From CAZUAQ01 sp964618455 (GTDB lineage: Bacteria > Planctomycetota > Phycisphaerae > UBA1845 > PWPN01), in the NCBI GenBank assembly GCA_964618455.1, contig CAZUAQ010000022.1, positions 23,170 to 87,169 of the forward strand: a stretch of 64,000 bases of DNA, in the 5' to 3' direction. The notes under the pieces were generated by a model. That model saw only the letters and a program-made list of their open reading frames with translations. It did no database searches and was not told where the DNA came from. The translations under genes were made by a program, and so were the position numbers. Each line of letters begins with the position of its first letter. The first letter of the stretch is position 1. Positions 1 to 8,045 of this stretch are shown here, one piece after another.

Positions 1-338
1 CCCGTCACGGTGCCGACCGTGCTCCGCGGGTTCCAGCCGGCGGACTTCTGCTGGATGGCGATGGCGGGGCTCAAACCGGTGATCTGATCCACGTCCGGCT
101 TGGACAGTTGCATCAGAAACTGCCGGGCATAGGCACTCAGAGATTCGATATACCGACGCTGCCCTTCGGCGTAGAGCGTGTCGAAAGCGAGGCTGCTTTT
201 TCCGCTTCCCGAGACGCCGGTAAAACAGATCAGGCGATTCTTAGGCAGGTTGAGAGAGACGTTGCGAAGGTTGTGCTCGCGCGCCCCTCGGACGCTAATC
301 CCTTGCTGTTCAATGACTTGCTTCCGTCTTCGGGCCAC
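1..338 (-). CDS. uvrA: UvrA excinuclease subunit A, N-terminal part (runs off left edge)
   Basis: N-terminal 112 residues of a UvrA-family ABC ATPase, the damage-recognition subunit of UvrABC nucleotide excision repair. Visible are the opening ISVRGAREHNLRNVSLNLP, a Walker A site GVSGSGKSS, and the UvrA-specific stretches FDTLYAEGQRRYIESLSAYA and ARQFLMQLSKPDVDQI. The GTG at 338-336 is the only possible start here, because an in-frame TAA lies three codons upstream; a GAGG lies about 10 bases before it. The rest of the gene is outside the window. A second complete uvrA lies at 18455-21295 with a different N-terminus, so this genome has two UvrA paralogs. Confidence 0.93.
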   Translation of the reverse strand, partial: MARRRKQVIEQQGISVRGAREHNLRNVSLNLPKNRLICFTGVSGSGKSSLAFDTLYAEGQRRYIESLSAYARQFLMQLSKPDVDQITGLSPAIAIQQKSAGWNPRSTVGTVT

Positions 339-509
339 AGGACATTACCTCGCAACTGGCATTGTAGCCGTTGAGGCGCCGCCCAACCATGCCGCCAGGG
401 GGCACGGAGACCCAACCCCTAACCTTCGCACCGCTCGGGTGTCTACTCTCGTGTGTACGGTCCCCTGTGACCGGCATCGAGTACGAGAACAACGACGGGA
501 GAAAGACAG

Positions 510-722
510 ATGTGGACGATCCGTCAGAAACTGATGCGATGGATGATGATTTTGACCATGGGCAGTGTCGCCGGCACCGGTGTGGAGTGCGACCTCGAGG
601 ACGGCGAACTGGAAATCGACCTGCCCGACCTCGACCTCATCTACGATGATTATTACTACGGCGGCGGCTATTACTATGAAGAGGTTTACTACGACGACGT
701 CTGGTATCCCTGCTGCTGGTGA
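510..722 (+). CDS. Small secreted Asp/Tyr-rich protein, unknown function
   Basis: A 70-residue protein that I do not recognise. A GGGAGAAAG ribosome binding site precedes the ATG by about 7 bases. The N-terminus (MWTIRQKLMRWMMILTMG) is a charged then hydrophobic export signal, and a Cys follows in GTGVEC, which is not a classical lipobox. The mature part is strikingly biased: an acidic patch (DLEDGELEIDLPDLDLIYDD) is followed by a Tyr/Gly/Glu run (YYYGGGYYYEEVYYDD) and the end WYPCCW. Such a chain might bind cations or sit in the envelope, but that is only inference. Divergent from uvrA, with 17 bases to the end of the next gene. The good Shine-Dalgarno and signal sequence argue that it is real. 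Confidence 0.55.
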   Translation: MWTIRQKLMRWMMILTMGSVAGTGVECDLEDGELEIDLPDLDLIYDDYYYGGGYYYEEVYYDDVWYPCCW

Positions 723-739
723 GGCCGCCGGTCCCAGAC

Positions 740-1282
740 TCAGAATCGTGCATCGTCTTTCGGCTTCATCGAGACGACCACGCCGATATCTTTCCCGATC
801 GCGGCCAGTTCTTCCTGCGTCTTGCCCGCATCGACGTAGTTCGGCAGTTCCACCTCGATCATCATCACGTAAAGCGGCTGCTCGTGATGAATCACCTCGG
901 TCTGCAGATTGGTGATGTTGATGCTGTGCGTCGCCAGGTGGCCCGTGATTTTGTGCACGATGCCCTTGCGATCGGCACCGTAGACGTGGATGAAGTGCTT
1001 GGGCACTTCGGGCCTTGTTTCCGAAGCCTCCTCGGGCCGCAGATCCTGAATGTGCAGGCTGAGCCCTTTGGATTTCACCGCCGGGGTGAGGTGCTCCGCC
1101 AACTGTTCGCCCAGTAACCCCTCGGGCATGCGAATCATGAGCATGCAGGCAAAGTTGGGGCCCAGCCGCGACATCTGCGAATCCTCGATATTGCAGTCGC
1201 TCGACACCAGAACCTCGGCGATGGAGGAGACGATGCCGGGTTGATCCTTGCCGCTGGCAGTCAGTAGTGCATAGTTGGGCAT
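740..1282 (-). CDS. Tandem ACT-domain regulator, GcvR-like
   Basis: About 180 residues with two ACT domains. The first begins NYALLTASGKDQPGIVSSIA, the second HFIHVYGADRKGIVHKITGH; both show the typical small-ligand-binding fold pattern in which a Gly precedes the first helix. This tandem arrangement without a catalytic domain is that of the glycine cleavage repressor GcvR and related sensor proteins. The ATG at 1282 is preferred because a GGAGG lies 11 bases upstream and homologous proteins start near this point; an in-frame ATG at 1312 would add ten residues but has no visible ribosome binding site. No glycine cleavage genes are nearby, so the ligand and target cannot be stated. Confidence 0.82.
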   Translation of the reverse strand: MPNYALLTASGKDQPGIVSSIAEVLVSSDCNIEDSQMSRLGPNFACMLMIRMPEGLLGEQLAEHLTPAVKSKGLSLHIQDLRPEEASETRPEVPKHFIHVYGADRKGIVHKITGHLATHSINITNLQTEVIHHEQPLYVMMIEVELPNYVDAGKTQEELAAIGKDIGVVVSMKPKDDARF

Positions 1283-1521
1283 CGCTGCCGGAACCTCCAC
1301 GTCGGTTTCCATCGGGGGCGGGATGAGCGAGTTGCGTTCACCAGAGCAACTCCTTACCCGCCGAACGGGACAATACCAAATCCTTCAGGAACTCAGTTTA
1401 GGTCAAGGCAGGAGCGTCACGCAATGAGCATTGCTGTTGGGCGCGCGAACGGCCTTGTTCACCAGGGCATCGGCCGGCGTAAATAGTTCCCGCACCGAAA
1501 CTTGGCGGCCCCCCGGCCAAC

Positions 1522-1549
1522 TTGACCGCCGTCCATGTTAGCTTATAAT
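1522..1549 (+). promoter_or_regulatory. Sigma70-type promoter
   Basis: TTGACC at 1522-1527, a 16-base spacer and a perfect TATAAT at 1544-1549. Transcription would start near 1556, about 770 bases before rny, so it may drive a non-coding RNA or a long leader. Confidence 0.6.
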
Positions 1550-1578
1550 GAAGCAGGTGATAGTGCGCGTGCATTTTT

Positions 1579-1611
1579 CACGTAACGTATTCATTTACAT
1601 AAAGTTACGTG
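1579..1611. repeat. Inverted repeat CACGTAAC / GTTACGTG
   Basis: Perfect 8-base arms at 1579-1586 and 1604-1611 separated by 17 bases. It lies 24-56 bases after the predicted transcription start, so it may be an operator or an RNA hairpin. Confidence 0.4.
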
Positions 1612-2046
1612 ACAGGATCCCAAAGGTGGAACCATCGGGAAGCCCCATACGCGCGATCGGAAATCGGCTTATGTCCGGGTCAGAATCGTTGAAAGATTCA
1701 CCGGGCCGCAGAAAAAGGAGCAGCGACTCTTACGGATCACGGCCTCTTCCGCAGGGAACAGGTCGGAATCGTTCGACCGAGAGACGCGGGTTGTAAATTC
1801 CCAGATTACCGGGCGCCTGCGAACTTGTGTCGAACCCCTCAAACTCTCGCAGATGCGATCGGCCCTGTGCCGGTTGCCGTCAGCGAGCTGTTTGAGATCG
1901 GGACCGCCGACATGTCGGCCGTCGTCACTGGACAGTCAGCTTCAACTCAACTCAGGGAGTCGAACAACACCGGATCCGCCCGATGACATCAGGGATCAAC
2001 TTCCGGGAGAGACCCGTTTCCGTCTCTCGCGGTGAAGCATGGTAGG

Positions 2047-2127
2047 TTCGTGAACAGGGTCTGACGCAGACCCCGTTAACGAATCCAGGCAGGATGCCCT
2101 GTCACGGCATAGGGCAATCGTCCTGCC
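2047..2127 (+). other. Two adjacent RNA hairpins in the rny leader region
   Basis: First hairpin 2047-2083: a 17-base stem with two mismatches around the loop ACG. Second hairpin 2088-2127: outer arm GGCAGGA/TCCTGCC and inner arm GCCCT/AGGGC. Neither is followed by a T run, so they are not classical terminators; they could be structured leader or small-RNA elements. Confidence 0.4.
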
Positions 2128-2322
2128 GAGGTCCCGCGGCCGGTTTTTCCCTGAGCGAGTTCGAAGGTCTGCTACTGTTGCGACGCCTCCCCGAAACCCC
2201 TTCCGTTCGAGTTTCCCTCACCGATTTCCCAGAACGATTGCGAGACTTCTCTCCGGGCGGCGGATCGTCATTGTGGCGTGTTCGTCCTGCCGGAGTCTGA
2301 TAAAGAGCGAGGAAGGTGAGAC

Positions 2323-3900
2323 ATGTCACTGCCGATTATCCTGGCAGACCTGACGATTGTCTGGATCCTCCTCGGCCTCGTCATCGGTGCGGGTGGGACC
2401 TTCCTGGCGCTTCAGGTCCTGGGCAAGCAAAAGCTCGTCCAGGCCAAACGCGAGGCGGAGTCCACGATCGATGACGCGAAAAAGCAGGCCGAGGTCCTGG
2501 TCAAGACGGCGCAGGTCGATGCCAAGGCGGAATTCATCAAGCGGATGGAGGAGTTTGAGAAACACAGCGCCGGGGTGCGCGAGGAGCAGAAGGAGGCGGA
2601 ACGACGCCTCGAGAAACGGGAAGACAATCTCGACAAGAAGCTGGACACACTGACCACCAAGGAACGTGCCCTCGAATCAGCGGAAAACAAACTGGCCGAT
2701 CGGCGCGAAGCGATCGAAAAACGCGAGGACGAACTCGAAGGCATCCTCGAAGATCAGCGGGAGCACCTGATTCGCATCTCGGGTATGAGCCACAACGACG
2801 CCCGGGAGGAACTCCTTCGGCAGGTGCGCGAGGAAGTCGAGCACGATGCGGCGGAACTGGTCGACAAGATCATTACCGATGCGAAGGAAACTGCTTACGA
2901 AAAGTCGCGCGAAGTCGTCGTGACCGCCATTCAGCGTTATGCAGGCGAACACACCAGCGCGAGCACGGTCAGCACGGTGGATGTGCCCTCGGACGACATG
3001 AAGGGCCGCGTCATCGGCCGCGAGGGGCGGAATATCCGGGCCTTCGAGAAGGCTTCGGGCGTGGACGTGATCGTCGACGACACACCCGGCGTGGTGGTGG
3101 TCAGCGCGTTCGATCCGGTCCGCCGCGAAATCGCCCGCCTGGCCATGGAGAAGCTCATCCAGGACGGGCGGATTCACCCGACGCGCATCGAGGAGGTCGT
3201 GGCGGAAACGACCGAAGAGGTGCAGCGGGAAATCATCGACCGGGGCAAGAAGGCGTCGATCGAGGCGAATGTCGGAGGTCTGAATCGCAAGCTGATCGAT
3301 CTGCTTGGACGGCTGAGCTTCCGGACCAGTTACGGGCAGAACGTGTTGCGTCACAGCATCGAGGTGGCGTACCTCTGCCAGGTGATCGCGGATGAACTCG
3401 GTCTCGACGGTAAACTGGCCCGGCGGTGCGGACTGCTGCACGATATCGGCAAAGCCGTTGACCACGAGATCGAGGGCGGCCATCCGCAGATTGGCGCGGA
3501 CATCTGCAAGCGATTCAACGAGCGCCCCGAAGTGCTCAATGCCATCGCCGGCCATCATGGCGACATCCCCGCCACGAGCCCGTACACACCGCTGGTGGCG
3601 GCCGCCGACGCGGTCAGCGCATCACGCCCCGGCGGGCGGCGCGAGTCCCTCGAACGTTACATCAAGCGGCTGGAGCAGCTCGAAGGCATCGCCAGTGATT
3701 TCCAGGGTGTCAAGCAGTCCTACGCGGTGCAGGCCGGTCGTGAAGTGCGCGTCATCGTGGATGCCAATCGGATCGATGATCAAATGGCGGCCAAGATCGC
3801 CTACGACATTGCCAAGCGCATCGAGGACGAGATGACTTATCCCGGCGAGGTGAAGGTGACGCTTCTGCGCGAGGTCCGCGCGGTCGAATACGCAAGATAA
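2323..3900 (+). CDS. rny: Ribonuclease Y
   Basis: Membrane-anchored endoribonuclease that starts bulk mRNA decay. The 525 residues match the usual length. Order: an N-terminal membrane helix (about 10-32), a long charged coiled coil (about 35-160), a KH RNA-binding domain with GRVIGREGRNIRAFE (about 228-242), and an HD metal phosphodiesterase domain with LLHDIGKAVDHE (about 371-382) and GGHPQIG. A GAGGAAGGTGAG ribosome binding site precedes the ATG. It stands alone, convergent with the trehalose gene. The presence of RNase Y suggests that mRNA turnover relies on it, as in many Planctomycetes and Firmicutes. Confidence 0.97.
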   Translation: MSLPIILADLTIVWILLGLVIGAGGTFLALQVLGKQKLVQAKREAESTIDDAKKQAEVLVKTAQVDAKAEFIKRMEEFEKHSAGVREEQKEAERRLEKREDNLDKKLDTLTTKERALESAENKLADRREAIEKREDELEGILEDQREHLIRISGMSHNDAREELLRQVREEVEHDAAELVDKIITDAKETAYEKSREVVVTAIQRYAGEHTSASTVSTVDVPSDDMKGRVIGREGRNIRAFEKASGVDVIVDDTPGVVVVSAFDPVRREIARLAMEKLIQDGRIHPTRIEEVVAETTEEVQREIIDRGKKASIEANVGGLNRKLIDLLGRLSFRTSYGQNVLRHSIEVAYLCQVIADELGLDGKLARRCGLLHDIGKAVDHEIEGGHPQIGADICKRFNERPEVLNAIAGHHGDIPATSPYTPLVAAADAVSASRPGGRRESLERYIKRLEQLEGIASDFQGVKQSYAVQAGREVRVIVDANRIDDQMAAKIAYDIAKRIEDEMTYPGEVKVTLLREVRAVEYAR

Positions 3901-3973
3901 CGCCGGCTGGGACGTCACACGGTCTGGAGTGATACGGTCTGGTGTAACTCGTCTCCCCGTCCCTGAAGGGCCG

Positions 3974-4021
3974 TCAGTCCTGGGCGTGGTCAGTCCTGGG
4001 CGTGGTCAGTCCAGGGCGTTG
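3974..4021. repeat. Three tandem 16-bp repeats at the end of otsAB
   Basis: Three copies of TCAGTCCTGGGCGTGG-like units at 3974-3989, 3990-4005 and 4006-4021; the first two are identical and the third, which contains the otsAB stop codon, differs at two positions. On the minus strand each copy ends in TGA, and because 16 is not a multiple of three the three stops fall in three different frames. Confidence 0.8.
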
Positions 4022-6177
4022 ATGGTTTGATCCAGCAACCTGCGGAATTCCGCCGGGCCGGAAACGCGGTAACGCGCACTCGTGTTGCCGGGTCCGATCT
4101 TGACGCTGATCAGCTTGTCGAGGTGAGCCTGGAACATGCTCTCGTCGGTCTGGTCGTCCCCGCTGCAGAGGATGGCCCCGTACTGGTTGTTGGTAATGAG
4201 CGTCTCGATCGCTTTGCCCTTGGACACCTGCATCGAACTGACTTCGACGATCGATTTCCCGTAATGCACTTCCACCGGCAGATTGGCCACCACGTCGGTC
4301 AACTCGCCCACCAGCAGATTCGCCTTCCATTTGCCGAATTCCGGATCGCTCCGGCGGTAATGCCAGACCACGGAAGAGACCTTCTCTTCGATGCGGCTTC
4401 CCGGCGTCGAGTCCTCGTAGTGTGCGAGCAGCGGCAGCACGTCCTCCTTCCAGGAGAGATCGACGTTGGGGATGACTTCCCTCCACTCGCCCGTGGTGGC
4501 GTTGCGGTACCGCATGCCGTGCTCGGAGATGAGCGAGAGATTCATGTGCCCGAACCATTTTTCGAGGTCGGCCCGTTTCCTGCCGCTGACGATCCAGACC
4601 CGGTTCTGATCGCGTGCGGTCAGCCGTTCGAGCAGCCCGTAGATTTCGTCTGTCGGTGACGCCGCGTCCGGATCGTTCTCGAACTCGCGAAGTGAGCCGT
4701 CGTAGTCGAGGCAGAACACGAGAGGCGTGTCGGCGGACTTCAGCGTCTTGACGATCTCACCGGAGGCCTCGACCCCCTCGATCGGGGCATCGGCGGTGAA
4801 TTCGTGCGAGGTGAGATCCTTGAGGAACAGCTTGGCCCAGTAGCGGGCGTCATTCTTCAGGACGCGGTTACGCATGAGACGCATGCGTCCGGCCTTCCGC
4901 GGCTGCTCCATGGCGATGGCTTCATTGAGCTTGGTCGCCACGTCGTCGATGTCATAGGGATTGACGATGACGGCGTCGAACAGTTCGTGGGCGGCGCCGG
5001 CGAACTCGCTGAGAATCATCACGCCGTTCTCATCCGTACGGCAGGCCACGTATTCCTTGGCGACGAGATTCATGCCGTCGATGAGCGGCGTCACCAGGGC
5101 CACATCCGCCAGGCAGTACAGCGCACAGAGTTGCGTGAAGGTCACCGACTGAAAGATGAAATGCACCGGCGCGTTGTCGACGGTGGCATGCTTGCCGTTG
5201 ATCTTACCCACCAGCGATTCCACCTCCTCGCGGAGAATCTGGTATTGCTCGACTTCGCCGCGGGAAGGCACATTGATCATGACGAAACAGATTTTGTCCT
5301 TGTCCTCGTAGTTCTCAAGGAAGCGATCGATGGCGTGGAGGCGGTGGACGATCCCCTTGGTGTAATCGAGGCGCTCGACGCTGATGACCACGCGCCGTCC
5401 CGCGTAGCGATCGCGATACTCGGCCAGTTGATGATCGTGTTCCGGCGAGGCGAGTTGCCGCTCGAACTGGGCGGCATTGATTCCGATCGGATAAACGCCC
5501 GAGTGGACGTAGCGCCGGCCGAGGGGAATGTGATTCATCTCCGGCTCGACGCCCAGCACGCGCAGCACGGCACTGTGGAAGTGGCGGAGATACCCGAACG
5601 TGTGGAACCCGACCTGGTCGGCGCCGAGCAGTCCTTCGAGCAGTTCCACGCGCTGGGGGTGGCAGCGAAATATCTCATAGGACGGAAACGGCGTATGGAG
5701 GAAGAAGCCGACGCGCATGTTCCGCCCGGCTTCGCGCAACATCGACGGCAGCAGCATCAGGTGGTAGTCGTGCACCCAGATGATGTCGTCGTCGTTGGCA
5801 TGCTCGAGGACGGTGCGGGCGAAACGTTCGTTGACCTTGCGATAGGCCTCCCACCAGGCGGTCTCATGCTTCATGTACATCGGCATGTAGTGCAGGATCG
5901 GCCAGAGGCTCGAATTGGAAAACCCGTGGTAGTAATCCTGCACCTCCTGGTCCGACAGGAATACCGGAATGAGGTCGTAATCGTTCTGCAGGGTCTGGGC
6001 GAGTTTGTTGCGTTCGCCGTAGTCGTCGATGGAGGCTCCGGGCCAGCCGATCCATTGAAGTTCGAACTCGCTCTCACTCAGCCCGTCCATGGCGGCCACC
6101 AGACCGCCGGAAGACTTCTTGATCGTCTCGCCTACGGTCACGGGGAGACGGTTCGCTACGTTGATAATGCGCGCCAC
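4006..6177 (-). CDS. otsAB: Bifunctional trehalose-6-phosphate synthase/phosphatase (OtsA-OtsB fusion)
   Basis: A two-domain enzyme of about 723 residues. The N-terminal two thirds is a GT20 synthase (UDP-glucose plus glucose-6-phosphate to trehalose-6-phosphate), with NRLPVT, VHDYHLMLLP, RLDYTKGI and LIDGMNLVAKEYVA. The C-terminal third is a HAD phosphatase that removes the phosphate, with the nucleophile pair in CLDYDGSL, WIVSGRKR, and the metal motif GDDQTDESMF. The GTG at 6177 is chosen because GAAGGATGA lies six bases upstream and the protein then begins ARIINVANRLP as in homologs; the open frame continues 48 codons further without a binding site. Divergent from the sugar isomerase-like gene. 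The fused form is common in eukaryotes and found in some bacteria. Confidence 0.95.
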   Translation of the reverse strand: MARIINVANRLPVTVGETIKKSSGGLVAAMDGLSESEFELQWIGWPGASIDDYGERNKLAQTLQNDYDLIPVFLSDQEVQDYYHGFSNSSLWPILHYMPMYMKHETAWWEAYRKVNERFARTVLEHANDDDIIWVHDYHLMLLPSMLREAGRNMRVGFFLHTPFPSYEIFRCHPQRVELLEGLLGADQVGFHTFGYLRHFHSAVLRVLGVEPEMNHIPLGRRYVHSGVYPIGINAAQFERQLASPEHDHQLAEYRDRYAGRRVVISVERLDYTKGIVHRLHAIDRFLENYEDKDKICFVMINVPSRGEVEQYQILREEVESLVGKINGKHATVDNAPVHFIFQSVTFTQLCALYCLADVALVTPLIDGMNLVAKEYVACRTDENGVMILSEFAGAAHELFDAVIVNPYDIDDVATKLNEAIAMEQPRKAGRMRLMRNRVLKNDARYWAKLFLKDLTSHEFTADAPIEGVEASGEIVKTLKSADTPLVFCLDYDGSLREFENDPDAASPTDEIYGLLERLTARDQNRVWIVSGRKRADLEKWFGHMNLSLISEHGMRYRNATTGEWREVIPNVDLSWKEDVLPLLAHYEDSTPGSRIEEKVSSVVWHYRRSDPEFGKWKANLLVGELTDVVANLPVEVHYGKSIVEVSSMQVSKGKAIETLITNNQYGAILCSGDDQTDESMFQAHLDKLISVKIGPGNTSARYRVSGPAEFRRLLDQTINALD

Positions 6178-6305
6178 GGAATCATCCTTCTTGTATTGAG
6201 GTGAATCATATGCATACTTGCCGTTAAGATGGCGATTGCTTGTTTCATTATACGCCGTCTCTGAGTGGTGACCAATCCAACATCGCTGCCACCGGAGGGA
6301 TGGAC

Positions 6306-7244
6306 ATGAAGGCATCTTCATTGATGAATCGACGTCGGTGCATGCGGCTTCTGAGCGCGGGCATGATCATGCCGGTACTCAAGTCGTCATTGGCATCGGC
6401 GTCATCCGCGTCTCACGAACCGCGTCCGCGCGCGAATGGTCTGGCGATGTGCGATTGGTCCATGGGGCAAACGAACGTGAAAGCCATCGAGATCGCAGGG
6501 CGTCTCGGTCTTGCCGGGATCCAGGTGAGCATGGGCTCCGTTGCCGATCATCTTCACCTTCGCCGCAAGGAGGTTCGAAAGTCCTACCTGGATGCTTCTC
6601 GTCGCCATCGGGTGCGCATCGCTTCGCTGGCGTTGACGGTATTGAACCAGGTACCGCTGATGAACGAGCCGCGCGCGGGCTACTGGTTGGCGGAATCGAT
6701 TCGCGTCGCCAGTGACATGAATGTTCCGATCGTTCTGCTGCCCTTCTTCGGCAAGGGACTGCTTCGCGAAAAGCACACGGAAGACATGCGGCGCGTGACG
6801 GACGTGCTCGCGCAAGCAGCGCGGGACGCGGAAAGGGCGGGAGTGGCCCTCGGGCTGGAGACGTATCTCAGCGCGGAAGCGCATCTCTCGATCATCGAAT
6901 CGATCGGATCCCCCGCCATCCGAGTCTACTACGACATCTTCAACGCGAATCACGAAGGGCACGATTATCTCAAGGAAATCCGTCTTCTCGGCCGCAAGCA
7001 CATCTGCGAAGTCCATTTCAAGGAAGGACCGGCGTTGCTCGGTCAATCCCGGGTCATCGATTGGACGAAAGTGATGGCCGAACTCAGAGCCATTGACTAT
7101 GACGGCTGGATCGTCCTGGAAACACAAAGCCCCCACGACCTGGAGAAGGATACGCGCCGCAACATCGCCTTCGTACGACGACTGCTGGAAACGACGCCCG
7201 GGCGGCCCGACGCCGCTCCTGAATCCTCGGAGGCGGCACCGTGA
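6306..7244 (+). CDS. Tat-exported sugar phosphate isomerase/epimerase-like TIM barrel
   Basis: About 312 residues. The N-terminus (MNRRRCMRLLSAG, ending near SLASASS) resembles a Tat signal. The rest is an AP-endonuclease-2/xylose isomerase-like TIM barrel, with the metal-ligand type segments LGLETYLSAEAHLS, YYDIFNANHEG, EVHFKEGP and GWIVLETQ. Family members isomerise or epimerise sugars, or act as inositol-catabolism enzymes; the substrate cannot be read from sequence. The ATG at 6306 is favoured over 6300 by spacing from GGAGG. It overlaps the beta-phosphoglucomutase gene by four bases (GTGA), so the two are translationally coupled and probably work on the same sugar. Confidence 0.8.
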   Translation: MKASSLMNRRRCMRLLSAGMIMPVLKSSLASASSASHEPRPRANGLAMCDWSMGQTNVKAIEIAGRLGLAGIQVSMGSVADHLHLRRKEVRKSYLDASRRHRVRIASLALTVLNQVPLMNEPRAGYWLAESIRVASDMNVPIVLLPFFGKGLLREKHTEDMRRVTDVLAQAARDAERAGVALGLETYLSAEAHLSIIESIGSPAIRVYYDIFNANHEGHDYLKEIRLLGRKHICEVHFKEGPALLGQSRVIDWTKVMAELRAIDYDGWIVLETQSPHDLEKDTRRNIAFVRRLLETTPGRPDAAPESSEAAP

Positions 7245-7909
7245 ACGGTCACGTGCGCGGATTCATCTTCGATCTGGATGGCGTGTTGACGGACACCTCG
7301 GAGTTTCACTATCGCGCCTGGCAGCGATTCTGCGACGAAGAGGGAATCCCCTTTGACCGAGAACGAAATGAGGCTCTGAGAGGCGTCCATCGTTCCGCCG
7401 CCATGGGCATGCTGCTCCAGGGGCGCGAGGTCGAGCCGGCGCAGTTCGAAGCGATGATGGAACGAAAAAATGCTTACTTTCGCGGCTATCTCGATGAAGT
7501 GACCCCCAGGAACCTGCTGCCGGGGGCTGAACCGCTGCTGCGGGAGATCCGCGCGGCGGGGATGAAGGCGGCTGTGGGCTCCGCCAGCCGAAACGCCCCC
7601 GAGGTGGTCGAGCGACTCGGCATTCGGCCCTGGCTCGACGCCGTCTCGCACGGGGGGCTGGTCGAGCGCAGCAAACCCGCGCCGGATCTCTTTCTGCACG
7701 CGGCCGGGCAACTTGAGCTTGTGCCGGCTTACTGCGTGGTGATCGAGGACGCCGAAGCAGGCGTGGCGGCGGCCCGTGCGGGAGGCATGCGTTGTGTCGG
7801 TCTCGGCCCGCCGGAACGGGTAGGCGCGGCGGATGTCGTTCTCTCGGATTTATCGAAAACCACGCTCAGCGACCTGCTGGATCATCTGGCGGCGGCCACA
7901 CGAACTTGA
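7241..7909 (+). CDS. pgmB: Beta-phosphoglucomutase (HAD superfamily)
   Basis: 222 residues. Interconverts beta-glucose-1-phosphate and glucose-6-phosphate in the cytoplasm. Seen are HAD motif I with both aspartates and the beta-PGM signature (FIFDLDGVLTDTSEFHY), the cap-domain segment ALRGVHRS, motif II VGSASRNAP, a lysine in SKPAPDLF and motif IV VIEDAEAGVAAARA. A GTG start has GGAGG seven bases upstream and overlaps the preceding stop. Beta-glucose-1-phosphate is the product of inverting GH65 phosphorylases, and one is encoded at 10526-12793, so this pair likely channels a disaccharide such as trehalose, maltose or kojibiose into glycolysis. Confidence 0.93.
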   Translation: MNGHVRGFIFDLDGVLTDTSEFHYRAWQRFCDEEGIPFDRERNEALRGVHRSAAMGMLLQGREVEPAQFEAMMERKNAYFRGYLDEVTPRNLLPGAEPLLREIRAAGMKAAVGSASRNAPEVVERLGIRPWLDAVSHGGLVERSKPAPDLFLHAAGQLELVPAYCVVIEDAEAGVAAARAGGMRCVGLGPPERVGAADVVLSDLSKTTLSDLLDHLAAATRT

Positions 7910-7971
7910 CTTATTGATCTTCAATGATACTGAACCGCCGGGCCTGTTGTTCGCGATACGTGAGCACGAAA

Positions 7972-8002
7972 TTCCCCATCCCTCCCGGTCTTCCGGTATA
8001 AT
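7972..8002 (+). promoter_or_regulatory. Candidate promoter of first prepilin-like gene
   Basis: Perfect -10 TATAAT at 7997-8002, preceded by TTCCCC 19 bases upstream. The second prepilin-like gene has a very similar TTCCCC-N18-TATACT about 50 bases before its start, so the two paralogs seem to share promoter architecture. Confidence 0.45.
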
Positions 8003-8045
8003 GTGAATGGAGTCAGTATTTCATCACGCAATCCGAGGTATCCTG

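Larger units (their letters stand above)
1313..2322. other. Long non-coding region upstream of rny
   Basis: One kilobase without a convincing gene. Short open frames occur (for example 1548-1796 and 1853-2035) but none has a ribosome binding site or recognisable protein. The region holds a near-consensus sigma70 promoter at 1522-1549, an inverted repeat just downstream of it, and two strong hairpins at 2047-2083 and 2088-2127. This suggests either a structured small RNA or a long 5' leader for rny. I compared it by eye with the hallmarks of 6S RNA, tmRNA, RNase P and SRP RNA and found no match. Confidence 0.5.

Noticed and set aside
1550..1800. 6S RNA, tmRNA, RNase P RNA or SRP RNA after the strong promoter
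   Set aside because: The hallmark sequences of these RNAs were not found; only an unassigned candidate RNA is reported.
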